Shown here one piece after another: positions 7,058 through 14,028 of a stretch of 16,925 bases of DNA. Both the position numbers and the translations under genes were made by a program. Origin of the DNA: an uncultured Cellvibrio sp. (GTDB lineage Bacteria; Pseudomonadota; Gammaproteobacteria; Pseudomonadales; Cellvibrionaceae); NCBI GenBank assembly GCA_946481735.1, contig CAMLOU010000096.1, positions 1 through 16,925 of the forward strand. Direction: 5' to 3'. Numbering within the stretch: position 1 is the stretch's first letter; each line of letters begins with the position of its first letter. The notes under the pieces are model-generated. The model worked only from the letters and a program-made list of their open reading frames with translations. It searched no databases and had not been told where the DNA came from.

Positions 7058-7827
7058 TCAAATCTTCATCGTCCTGGCAGCGGCTGCGTCGTTCGCGCAC
7101 CTGGCGCCTGCCGGTTACGGCCCTGGGTTTTGGTGTGTTTGGCGGCGGTGCGGTCATCTTGTCCCTGACGCTCTTCCCCTTGCTATACCTGCTGCCGTTC
7201 AAGCAAAAGCACCGCTGGACGCGGCGGCTGATCGCCAGCGTGTTTCGCTTTTACCTGCGCTTGCTGCGCTGGTTGGGATTGATCAGCTATGAGTTACATC
7301 ATGTTGAGGCGCTGCGCCTGCCCGGCCAGCTCATCATCGCCAATCACCCGTCACTGCTGGATGTGGTTTTTATCATTGCCTACACCGGTGATACCAGCTG
7401 CGTGGTCAAGGGGAGCCTGTGGCGCAATCCTTTTACCGCCATCGCGGTTCGCGCCGCCAACTACATCAGCAATGCGCGGGATGATTTATTTACAGCGTGC
7501 GTAGAGACAATACGCAGCGGCCAGTCGCTGATTATTTTTCCGGAAGGCACCCGGTCGCAGCCCGGTGAGCCGCTGCGTTTCCATCGGGGGCCATCCAACG
7601 TGGCGCTGAGTGCCGGTGTGCCGATCAGGCCGGTGGTGATTCGGTGTGAACCGGCGGCGTTGCTCAAGCACGAGAAGTGGTACGCCATCCCCGCCGAGCC
7701 GCCGCACTTTACCCTTTGCGTGGAAGCGCCAATCGCCACGGCGCCTTATCGTGAAGGCTGCTTGCAAAGCGCAGCGGCCCGGCATCTGACGCGCGACCTG
7801 GTGGCTTTTTTCAACGCGCGTCGGTAG
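7045..7827 (+). CDS. PlsC-like 1-acylglycerol-3-phosphate acyltransferase family protein
   Basis: A 260-residue membrane acyltransferase. A hydrophobic segment lies at about residues 24-51, then the NHPSLLD motif (HX4D, His101-Asp106) and the FPEGTR motif (165-170) that bind acyl donor and phosphate-bearing acceptor in the PlsC family. ATG at 7045 is preferred over GTG at 7003; it overlaps the chorismatase stop by 13 nt. Xanthomonadin and aryl polyene clusters carry such acyltransferases, thought to attach the polyene to a glycerol or phospholipid-like anchor. That role is inferred. It differs from the LpxL-like enzyme at 1621-2529, so the cluster has two distinct acyl transfer steps. Housekeeping phosphatidate synthesis cannot be excluded but does not fit the operon. 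Confidence 0.87.
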   Translation: MGALIKSSSSWQRLRRSRTWRLPVTALGFGVFGGGAVILSLTLFPLLYLLPFKQKHRWTRRLIASVFRFYLRLLRWLGLISYELHHVEALRLPGQLIIANHPSLLDVVFIIAYTGDTSCVVKGSLWRNPFTAIAVRAANYISNARDDLFTACVETIRSGQSLIIFPEGTRSQPGEPLRFHRGPSNVALSAGVPIRPVVIRCEPAALLKHEKWYAIPAEPPHFTLCVEAPIATAPYREGCLQSAAARHLTRDLVAFFNARR

Positions 7828-7835
7828 CCCGACGC
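7818..7835 (+). other. Perfect 7-bp hairpin across the acyltransferase stop codon
   Basis: GCGTCGG (7818-7824) and CCGACGC (7829-7835) enclose the 4-nt loop TAGC, which contains the TAG stop. No T-run follows, so it is not a classical intrinsic terminator. It could slow decay or reduce read-through into the ACP-2 gene 170 nt downstream, or be chance. Confidence 0.3.
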
Positions 7836-7997
7836 CGGCCGCGTGTTGTAGGCAAAGTTCAGATCCCTCTGTTAAACTGCCAGCATCCTGCCGTGTGCGC
7901 TTCAAGCCCCTTTTCTCGGGGGACGCAACGTGGTTCTGCCGGCTTAATCAACCCCGTTACGAAAGGCCCGTTGCGCTTTTTGATGGAATGTTCAGAT

Positions 7998-8279
7998 ATG
8001 TATTCAAAAGAAAAAATCTACGGTTTCCTCCAGGAAACCCTGGTCTCGCTGTTCGAGATCGAACCCGCTGCGGTAACTCCCGATGCCAATCTTTATGAAG
8101 ACCTGGATATCGACAGCATTGATGCCGTCGACCTGACCGTAAAACTCAAGGAATTTACTGGCCGCCGCATCCAGCCTTCCGACTTCAAGCAGGTCCGCAC
8201 CGTTCAGGACGTGGTGGATGCTGTCTATGAGTTACTCAATAAACCTGAGGTGCCTGACGCCGAGGCTGAGCAAGGCTGA
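7998..8279 (+). CDS. Acyl carrier protein (ACP-2)
   Basis: A 93-residue ACP with phosphopantetheine site Ser40 in DLDIDSIDAVD and a helix continuing LTVKLKEFTGRR. ATG at 7998 (MYSKEK) is preferred because GGAA stands 8-9 nt before it; ATG at 7983 would add five residues. It differs clearly from ACP-1 in the site context (DIDSIDAVD against GLDSIDALE) and in its acidic C-terminus (EVPDAEAEQG). The pathway thus has two carrier proteins, plausibly one for the aryl starter and one for extension; which does which cannot be told here. It starts a tight ACP-DH2-glycosyltransferase group. In the 170 nt before it I see no convincing promoter. Confidence 0.92.
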   Translation: MYSKEKIYGFLQETLVSLFEIEPAAVTPDANLYEDLDIDSIDAVDLTVKLKEFTGRRIQPSDFKQVRTVQDVVDAVYELLNKPEVPDAEAEQG

Positions 8280-8282
8280 TCG

Positions 8283-8654
8283 ATGGCGGTACTTGCTGAA
8301 AAAACCGCTGGCCCAGCGCACCTGCCCTACGTGGTCAGTGCCCGAGTGGCTGGTCTGCGCGCCGACCTGCAACTACAGGTAGATGCTAATCTGGGCTGCT
8401 TCGACGGCCACTTTCCCGGCTTCCCTATCCTGCCCGGCGTTATCCAGATCGATTGGGCAGTGGCCTGCGCGCGTGACTTCCTTGCCTTGTTACAACCGGT
8501 CAAAACCCTGGATCGCCTCAAGTTCACCAACCCGATCCAGCCGGGCATGCGGCTCGAATTGACCCTGGAGATGGATGAGTCCGGCGATTTTGCCCTCTTC
8601 CGCTACCACGCCGGCGACACGGTCTTCTCCGTGGGGCGCCTGAATTATGTCTGA
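8283..8654 (+). CDS. Hotdog 3-hydroxyacyl-ACP dehydratase DH2 (complete site)
   Basis: A 123-residue single-hotdog dehydratase of the FabA/FabZ/ApeI type. The active-site His43 is in GHFPGFPILPG and an acidic residue, Asp57 (GVIQIDWAV), sits exactly 14 residues later, where FabA has Asp and FabZ Glu. Unlike DH1 it therefore has both catalytic residues and could work as a homodimer, converting 3-hydroxyacyl-ACP to trans-2-enoyl-ACP in polyene formation. It begins 3 nt after the ACP-2 stop, and its end overlaps the glycosyltransferase start by 8 nt. Placement before the glycosyltransferase matches ApeI in classical clusters, so it may be the ApeI orthologue, with DH1 a paralogue, or the reverse. 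Confidence 0.87.
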   Translation: MAVLAEKTAGPAHLPYVVSARVAGLRADLQLQVDANLGCFDGHFPGFPILPGVIQIDWAVACARDFLALLQPVKTLDRLKFTNPIQPGMRLELTLEMDESGDFALFRYHAGDTVFSVGRLNYV

Positions 8655-9393
8655 GTCCGCCTTCCGTCCCTGCGCGATTATTCCTGTCTACAACCATCAA
8701 CAACGTATCGGTGCCGTGGTGGCCCGCCTGCTGGACCATCAGCTGGATTGCATCCTGGTGGATGATGGCAGCGAGCCGGTGTGCGCTGCGGTGCTGGCTG
8801 ATATTGCGCAGCAGAACGCGCGGGTCACCTTGCTGCGCCTGGCGCACAACAGCGGCAAGGGTGCCGCCGTCTGCCATGGCTTGCGCCACGCTTATACCGC
8901 CGGTTATACCCATGCCCTGCAGGTCGACGCCGACGGCCAGCACGACCTCAACGATGTCCCGGCTTTTTTGACGATGGGCCGCGAACACCCCACCGCCGTC
9001 ATCAGCGGCTGGCGCAGTTACGATCAGATGCCACCGGCACGGCGGCGCGGTCGCAAACTCACCGACTTCTGGGTCTGTGTTAACAGTCTGTCGCGCCAGT
9101 TGAAAGATTCCATGTGCGGTTACCGTTTGTATCCCTTGGCTGCCACCATGCAACTGTTGCAACACCATCGCATCGGCGCGCGCATGGATTTCGATACCGA
9201 TATCCTGGTGCGTTTATATTGGCAGGGTGTGCCGGTGAGAAATATTCCGACGCACATTGTTTATCAGGACGATATCGCCTCCCATTTCGATATCCTGCGC
9301 GATAACCTGCGCATCACCTGGATGCACACCCGTTTGTTTCTGGGCATGCTGCGCCGATTCCCGCAATTGGTGATGCGCAACGTCGACGAATAA
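8647..9393 (+). CDS. Family 2 glycosyltransferase
   Basis: A 248-residue GT-A fold glycosyltransferase. Nucleotide-sugar binding is indicated by IIPVYNH (11-17), VDDGS (38-42), the NSGKGAA stretch (68-74) and the DXD motif in VDADGQHD (Asp94/Asp96) for the metal ion. There is no transmembrane anchor in the N-terminal part; the C-terminal region (TWMHTRLFLGMLRRF) is amphipathic. In many aryl polyene clusters this domain is fused to an LpxL-like acyltransferase; here it ends at residue 248 and the acyltransferase is encoded on the opposite arm. It probably glycosylates the polyene or its lipid anchor; the sugar is unknown. The start overlaps the DH2 stop by 8 nt. Confidence 0.88.
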   Translation: MSESAFRPCAIIPVYNHQQRIGAVVARLLDHQLDCILVDDGSEPVCAAVLADIAQQNARVTLLRLAHNSGKGAAVCHGLRHAYTAGYTHALQVDADGQHDLNDVPAFLTMGREHPTAVISGWRSYDQMPPARRRGRKLTDFWVCVNSLSRQLKDSMCGYRLYPLAATMQLLQHHRIGARMDFDTDILVRLYWQGVPVRNIPTHIVYQDDIASHFDILRDNLRITWMHTRLFLGMLRRFPQLVMRNVDE

Positions 9394-9416
9394 ATTTTTC
9401 GCGCAGGAAAGCTGTT

Positions 9417-9842
9417 ATGTACGCAACCGAAACCGACATCCTGGTGCCCTTTCACGATGTGGATTCCATGCGCGTGGTGTGGCACGGTCATTACGTGAAG
9501 TACCTGGAGGTAGCGCGCTGCGAGTTTCTTGATTCACTGGGTTACAGTTATGCGGCCATGGAAGAGACGGGTTATGCCTGGCCGGTGATTGATATGCGTT
9601 TGAAGTATGTGAAGCCGTTGCATTTTGGTCAGCGGGTTCGTGTGCGTTGCACGTTGCGCGAGTGGGAGTATCGGTTGAAGCTGGATTATTTGATCAGTGA
9701 TGCGAAGACGGGTGAGCGGTTGACGAAGGCGTATACGATTCAGGTGGCGGTGGATCAGCAGACGGGTGAGATGTGTTTTGAGTCGCCGGCGGTATTGCGG
9801 GAGCGATTGGAAGCGGTGATGGGGAAATTGCCGGACTTTTGA
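9417..9842 (+). CDS. 4HBT/YbgC-type hotdog thioesterase (ApeK-like)
   Basis: A 141-residue acyl-CoA/ACP thioesterase. The catalytic Asp16 lies in FHDVDSMRVVWHGHYVKYLE, the signature of the 4-hydroxybenzoyl-CoA thioesterase/YbgC family. It may release the finished polyene or edit stalled chains; classical aryl polyene clusters have an equivalent (ApeK). A good ribosome site, AGGAAA, precedes the ATG at 9417. The gene lies 23 nt after the glycosyltransferase. Codon usage changes abruptly near codon 61: in 9597-9842 only about 4 of 82 codons end in C, whereas the first part uses many C-ending codons as the neighbours do. The frame and protein fold signals remain intact through the switch. Confidence 0.87.
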   Translation: MYATETDILVPFHDVDSMRVVWHGHYVKYLEVARCEFLDSLGYSYAAMEETGYAWPVIDMRLKYVKPLHFGQRVRVRCTLREWEYRLKLDYLISDAKTGERLTKAYTIQVAVDQQTGEMCFESPAVLRERLEAVMGKLPDF

Positions 9843-9860
9843 TGGTGCCAATAGCGGGGC

Positions 9861-9966
9861 GGCCAGTGTAGCGGGGGCACTTCTGAAAACGCATGAATAC
9901 TTCCCTGTAGCTCCTTCACGTCGTCCCCGACGTGAAGGTTTCAGAAGTGCCCCCGCTACACTGACC
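9861..9966. repeat. Palindromic intergenic repeat, copy 1
   Basis: The outer arms 9864-9888 and 9939-9963 are perfect 25-nt inverted repeats, extendable to 9861/9966 with one mismatch. Inside lies a second perfect 11-bp stem, 9913-9923 with 9928-9938, loop TCCC. The spacer 9889-9912 (ACGCATGAATACTTCCCTGT and following bases) is shared, in opposite orientation, with copy 2. The element begins about 20 nt after the thioesterase stop and may end that transcript. No transposase gene is present; it resembles a non-autonomous palindromic (REP/MITE-like) repeat. Confidence 0.85.
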
Positions 9967-10172
9967 TTAGTGCTATCAGAAAGATTAGTAAGTGGCGTGA
10001 GCACTTGATGTAATTACTCCTGATTTTCAGCGCTTTCACGAAATGTTAACGTCTTGCCAGTCTGTATTAACATTTTTAAATTTTTAGCATTAAGTTTCTG
10101 CCACGGCTTCCCCGGAATTTTTTTTGCGAAATTTTATAAGGATAAATTTCCGGGCTTGATTCCTGGCACAGA
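9967..10172. other. AT-rich spacer between the two repeat copies
   Basis: No gene is supportable here. The stretch is visibly AT-richer than its surroundings. It holds a candidate promoter (10054-10082) and an imperfect inverted repeat, CCCGGAA at 10111-10117 with TTCCGGG at 10148-10154, enclosing an A/T-rich loop. Confidence 0.6.
10054..10082 (+). promoter_or_regulatory. Candidate sigma-70 promoter upstream of the export block
   Basis: TTGCCA (10054-10059) and TAAATT (10077-10082) are 17 nt apart. The -35 matches 5 of 6 bases and the -10 matches 4 of 6. A transcript from here would read through repeat copy 2 before reaching the LolA-like gene at 10368. Confidence 0.35.
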
Positions 10173-10325
10173 GGTCGGTTTAGCGGGGCTACTTCTGAAA
10201 CCTTCACGTCACGACTGCATGGATGCAGGAGGTAGAGCAACGCAGGAGCAGTTGCCGAGGGACGACGTGAAGGAGCTACAGGGATGTATTCATGCGTTTT
10301 CAGAAGTAGCCCCGCTAAACCGACC
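10173..10325. repeat. Palindromic intergenic repeat, copy 2
   Basis: The outer arms 10173-10200 and 10298-10325 are perfect 28-nt inverted repeats. Inner arms CCTTCACGTC (10201-10210) and GACGTGAAGG (10264-10273) pair perfectly. Reverse-complemented, it has the same modules as copy 1: arm, ACGCATGAATACATCCCTGT spacer, inner stem, arm. About 45-50 extra bases lie in the inner loop (about 10211-10260). The outer arms of the two copies differ from each other, yet each pairs perfectly with its own partner. It lies about 40 nt before the LolA-like gene. Confidence 0.85.
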
Positions 10326-10367
10326 GGTCCTGGCTAGAACCTCTATCAATTCGCCATAGGTTGTGCG

Positions 10368-11030
10368 ATGACCAAAATTAATAACATTATTTTTTTCTTG
10401 CTAGCTTTTTTCTCTATTTTTACCGAGGCTACATTCGCCAACAGCGAAGAAAGTGCAATTCAAAGCGTTATCCAACAACTCAACTCGGTCACCGTCATTC
10501 ACGGAAATTTCGAACAACAAAAACGACTGCAAGGTCTCGACTACCCACTCACCTCATCCGGCCAATTTATCTTCTGGAAAGGAAAAGGCCTCTACCTCGC
10601 CAGTAGCAAACCCTTCTTCAACGCCAGTACCATCACGCCGGAGAACATTATCCACTGGCAGGAAAACGGCACCGGCAGTATCTCGGAAGAACAAAGTGGT
10701 TTGGTCCAGCGCGAGATCAGCCGTACGCTGCTCGCGTTCTTCAGTGCCGATGTAAAATTAATTGAAGAACGTTTTACCACGCAATGGCAGTTTGACGACA
10801 ATGATTGGCAGTTGTTGTTGACGCCGCGCCATGACATGGTGCGCAAGCAAATGCGCAGCGCCGAGTTGCACGGGGAAAATTATATTGAGTCCTTGCGTAT
10901 CGTCGGCGGAAACGGTGATGTGACGCAATTGAATTTTACCGATATCAACAGCAGTGATTCGCCCACGCCGGAACAATGCCGTTGGTTTTACCTCGACGAT
11001 CGAGCAAAGCACTGCGCAACCGCGCCGTGA
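10368..11030 (+). CDS. LolA-like periplasmic outer-membrane carrier protein
   Basis: A 220-residue exported protein. A Sec signal peptide is clear: basic start MTKINN, hydrophobic IIFFLLAFFSIF, likely cleavage after ATFA (residue 24). The mature part has the LolA-like beta pattern GNFEQQKRL, SGQFIFWKGKGLYL and KPFFNA. LolA-like proteins of aryl polyene clusters are thought to carry the lipid-like pigment through the periplasm to the outer membrane; normal LolA carries lipoproteins. It precedes the MMPL exporter by 19 nt, which supports a joint export role. Its codon use is richer in A/T than the biosynthetic genes, especially at the 5' end. The ribosome site before ATG 10368 is weak (AGG at 10357-10359). 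Confidence 0.87.
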   Translation: MTKINNIIFFLLAFFSIFTEATFANSEESAIQSVIQQLNSVTVIHGNFEQQKRLQGLDYPLTSSGQFIFWKGKGLYLASSKPFFNASTITPENIIHWQENGTGSISEEQSGLVQREISRTLLAFFSADVKLIEERFTTQWQFDDNDWQLLLTPRHDMVRKQMRSAELHGENYIESLRIVGGNGDVTQLNFTDINSSDSPTPEQCRWFYLDDRAKHCATAP

Positions 11031-11049
11031 GCGCAGGGTAAATAACCAT

Positions 11050-13407
11050 ATGATTATCGCGCGCAGCGTTCGACATTCTTTCTTCGCTCTCCTGTTTGCA
11101 CTGATCAGTTTGTTTGCCGGCGCGTTGTTGGTACAACAGCTACAGCGCGGTCTGGTGCTGGAGACGGATCTGCAAGCATTATTTCCCCGTGATGAAGACA
11201 GCCACCTGATCAATCGTGCCAGTGATCGGTTAACTGAAGAGTTCGGCAATCAACTTTTATTGGCAGTGAGCGCGGATGCGCGTGAGCAAGCCTTGCATGC
11301 AGCGGGTATCTTGCAGCAGGCTGTTGTCGATAGCGGTTTTATACACGTGCAACAGGATGAACAGTTTGAATCGCTTGCGGCACAACAAGCGTTGTTGCAG
11401 GCGCATCGCTTTCATGTATTAACCGACACGCAGTACGACTGGCTGCAACAAAATAATCAACAGGCATTGCTGGGCCGTGCACAACAAGCATTATTTGGGT
11501 TCTCTGCTGGCGCAGTCCTGTCGCCCGCGCAGGACCCTTTGGCGTTGTTCGGGGATTATGTTCAGCGCCTGCAACCTTATGTGCCGGGTGAGATTGTCGA
11601 CAACCAGTTGTTGATAACCGCCGGCAAAAATAACATCGTCATTCTTTCTGCCAGCTTAAAGGGCGATGCGTTTAATCTATCTATTCACGAACAATTAAAC
11701 GATTGGCTTGCCGGGCTGCGCACAACCCTGGCGGCCGAGGTGCCGGGTGTCCGTTTGTTGATGTCCGGTGCGGTATTCCATGCGGCTGAAGCCTCGGCCA
11801 GTGCGCAGCGCGAAGTCACTGTTATTAGCCTGGGCTCGACACTGGGCATTTTGTTGTTGTTTCTGTTGAGCTTTCGCCGCATCAAACCCTTGCTGCTGAG
11901 TTTTGCGTCGGTGATTTACGGCAGCGCCGTGGCGCTGGCTATCAACCATTGGCTGTTCGGCGAAGTGCATTTAATGACGCTGGTCTTCGGCGCCAGCCTG
12001 ATCGGCGTCGCTATCGATTATGCCTTGCATTATTTGTGTAAACATCAGCAACTATCCTTGCAGCCGCAGGGCTTGCAGGATGAATCGGTATTGCAGCATT
12101 TATTGCCGGCCCTGAGTCTTGGTTTGCTGACCTCGTTGTTGGGTTACAGCTGCTTGTTGCAGGCGGAACTGCCGGGCTTGCGTCAGATTGCCAGCTTCTC
12201 GCTCATCGGTTTGGCCTCTGCCTGGTTATTTGTGGTGGGTATTTTTCCGCTGGTGTTTCGCACCGCTCTGCCGCAGCCCGTGTCGCTTGTTCAACGCATG
12301 GCCGCCTGGCCCTGGCGCGGGTTACCCAGATTGGGTAAAAAACAATTGCTGTGGTTTGCCGGTATGTTGTTGGCGGTGTTGATGCTGTTGCTGAGTCAGT
12401 TGCGCGTCGGCAGCGATTTGCGCCTGCTCTATCAACCCTCACCGGATCTGTTGCAGTCGGAAAAAACCTTGCAACACAGTTTGCAGGGATTCGCCCCCAA
12501 TCAGTATTTTCTGGTGCGGGGGGCGACGCCGGAAGACCTGCTGCAAAAAGAAGAACAGTTCCGGCGCGACCATCTGGACGCGTTGCTCGCTGAATCCGCT
12601 GTGCGCGATTACGCGGCGGTGAGCCGCATCGTGCCATCACATCAACAACAGCGGCAGAATTACAACCTGCAAGAAGCGCTCTACCGCGAGCGGGGAATTG
12701 CCGAAACCTTTATGCGCCGTGCGGGCTTTGGTGTTGAGGCAGTTGCTACGCTACAACAAGCGTTTCATTCGGCCCGCCACCAGCTGCTGGATGTGCCCGC
12801 CTGGCTGGCGGTGGCGCGGCCCGATCAGCGTTTGTTGTGGCTGGGTGAGGTGGATGGCCGTTACGCCAGTGTCATCGCATTGCGCGGGGTAGCCGATGTG
12901 TCGGCTCTGGCCGCTGCGGCGCGACAGGTCGATGGCGTGATCTGGGTGGATCGGGTAACCCAGATGTCGCAGCGTCTCCAGCATCTGCAAACGTCGGCGA
13001 TGATCCTGTTGGCACTGGCCTATCTGGCGGTGGCGGGCCTGATGTGGTTGAGCTTCCGCCGTAGGCAGGCGATGCTGCTGGTGTTGGTGCCGCTGACGGC
13101 CAGTGCCATCACCCTGGCATTACTGACCGCGTCCGGTGTGGCGATCAATCTGTTTCACGTCTTCGGTTGTTACCTGATTCTGGGTCTGGGGATGGACTAC
13201 AGCATCTTTGCCTATCAATCCGGCGCTGATGATGCGAGCTGCCGTCGTGCCATCCTGTTGTCGGCGTTGACCAGCGGTTTGTCGTTCGGGTTGCTGGCGC
13301 TCAGTTCAACACCGATGGTGAGCGCATTCGGCATAACCCTGTTGCTCGGGAGTATCGGCAATCTCTTGCTGGCCCCGCTGCTGAGCCGATTGAGGAACCC
13401 GGTATGA
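11050..13407 (+). CDS. MMPL-family RND-type exporter
   Basis: A 785-residue inner-membrane transporter from ATG 11050 (MIIARSVRHS). A first membrane segment at residues 10-31 is followed by a large periplasmic loop (about 32-250), a membrane bundle (about 255-415), a segment at 430-452, a second periplasmic loop (about 453-645) and a last bundle (647-780). This is the duplicated RND/MMPL plan. The acidic motifs GASLIGVAIDYALHY and GLGMDYSIFAYQSG, one per half, fit the proton-relay region. Family members export lipids, including hopanoids (HpnN) and mycobacterial lipids; here the likely cargo is the polyene lipid passed to the LolA-like protein. AGGG precedes the start by about 10 nt. An earlier in-frame non-ATG start near 10954 would run into the LolA-like gene and spoil the signal anchor, so I rejected it. 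The stop overlaps the next start (ATGA). Confidence 0.9.
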   Translation: MIIARSVRHSFFALLFALISLFAGALLVQQLQRGLVLETDLQALFPRDEDSHLINRASDRLTEEFGNQLLLAVSADAREQALHAAGILQQAVVDSGFIHVQQDEQFESLAAQQALLQAHRFHVLTDTQYDWLQQNNQQALLGRAQQALFGFSAGAVLSPAQDPLALFGDYVQRLQPYVPGEIVDNQLLITAGKNNIVILSASLKGDAFNLSIHEQLNDWLAGLRTTLAAEVPGVRLLMSGAVFHAAEASASAQREVTVISLGSTLGILLLFLLSFRRIKPLLLSFASVIYGSAVALAINHWLFGEVHLMTLVFGASLIGVAIDYALHYLCKHQQLSLQPQGLQDESVLQHLLPALSLGLLTSLLGYSCLLQAELPGLRQIASFSLIGLASAWLFVVGIFPLVFRTALPQPVSLVQRMAAWPWRGLPRLGKKQLLWFAGMLLAVLMLLLSQLRVGSDLRLLYQPSPDLLQSEKTLQHSLQGFAPNQYFLVRGATPEDLLQKEEQFRRDHLDALLAESAVRDYAAVSRIVPSHQQQRQNYNLQEALYRERGIAETFMRRAGFGVEAVATLQQAFHSARHQLLDVPAWLAVARPDQRLLWLGEVDGRYASVIALRGVADVSALAAAARQVDGVIWVDRVTQMSQRLQHLQTSAMILLALAYLAVAGLMWLSFRRRQAMLLVLVPLTASAITLALLTASGVAINLFHVFGCYLILGLGMDYSIFAYQSGADDASCRRAILLSALTSGLSFGLLALSSTPMVSAFGITLLLGSIGNLLLAPLLSRLRNPV

Positions 13408-14006
13408 AAATAGTGTGGCTGATGGCGCTGCTGTTGCTGGGTGGTTGCGCACTCTTCAGTGGTGGACATTTTCCGCTGGCAACCAGCAACAGTGAATACT
13501 CACTACTGGTGGCACAGCAGCAATGGCGGGTACACCGGGATGGCAAGGATTACCGGTTGCAAACGGTGGTGCAGATCAATGAGCGCCGCTGGACGCTGGT
13601 GTTTATGGACAGCCTTGGCCAGCGCCTGGCAACCCTGGTGCAGGATCAGGACGAGCTTGCCCTGGACATCCACAAATCCCACCCGCTTGATCGGCGGTGG
13701 ACAGAGCTGGCGCAGAGCCTGCAATTTATCTATTGGCCGCTGCCGGATCTGCGCCGACAGGCTGGGGAAGGCTGGACGTTCAGCGTCGCCGCAGGGGTTC
13801 GACAGGTATACTTTTCTGGTATATTGGCCGGCCGAGTTGATTATTTAGACGACAATCCATGGCAAGGGACCGCGCGCTACGCGAATAATAAAAGCGATCT
13901 TCACCTGGTGATCGAGAGTCGCCAACTGCGCTCACACCCCAGGTCGCCTGAAAGCCTGAAAGATAGCTCAGAGAAAGATAGCCCGATAAATAGCCCCATA
14001 AGATAG
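13404..14006 (+). CDS. DUF3261 lipoprotein of the aryl polyene cluster
   Basis: A 200-residue lipoprotein. The signal peptide ends in the lipobox LLGGC, with lipidated Cys15; Ala follows, so outer-membrane sorting by Lol is expected. The middle part (about 30-150) has LolB-like beta strands (QQWRVHRDGKDYRLQTVVQ, RWTLVFMDSLGQRLATLVQ). The small OM lipoproteins of these clusters (DUF3261) may act as LolB-like acceptors for the pigment lipid; that is inference from shape and neighbours. The last 20 residues (about 181-200) are polar and low in complexity, and the DNA there carries imperfect GATAGC repeats. The ATG overlaps the MMPL stop by 4 nt. Confidence 0.85.
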   Translation: MKIVWLMALLLLGGCALFSGGHFPLATSNSEYSLLVAQQQWRVHRDGKDYRLQTVVQINERRWTLVFMDSLGQRLATLVQDQDELALDIHKSHPLDRRWTELAQSLQFIYWPLPDLRRQAGEGWTFSVAAGVRQVYFSGILAGRVDYLDDNPWQGTARYANNKSDLHLVIESRQLRSHPRSPESLKDSSEKDSPINSPIR

Positions 14007-14028
14007 ATGGTCCCAAGAAGAAACCACT

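Noticed and set aside
7828..7997. Promoter between the PlsC-like gene and ACP-2
   Set aside because: TTGTAG (7846-7851) and TAAACT (7873-7878) are 21 nt apart, too far for sigma-70, and I found no better pair.
9534..10004. Open frame of 156 codons on the minus strand
   Set aside because: It runs through repeat copy 1 and antisense to the thioesterase gene; composition and content reflect those two, not a protein.
9861..10325. Possible composite transposon or insertion sequence bounded by the two repeats
   Set aside because: Only about 200 nt lie between the copies, with no transposase frame; each copy is itself a complete palindrome.
9861..10325. CRISPR-like array
   Set aside because: Only two copies, in opposite orientation, each internally palindromic, with no regular spacers.
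10054..10359. Open frame of 101 codons on the plus strand
   Set aside because: It is mostly translation of repeat copy 2 and the AT-rich spacer, with no family resemblance; the start has no ribosome site.
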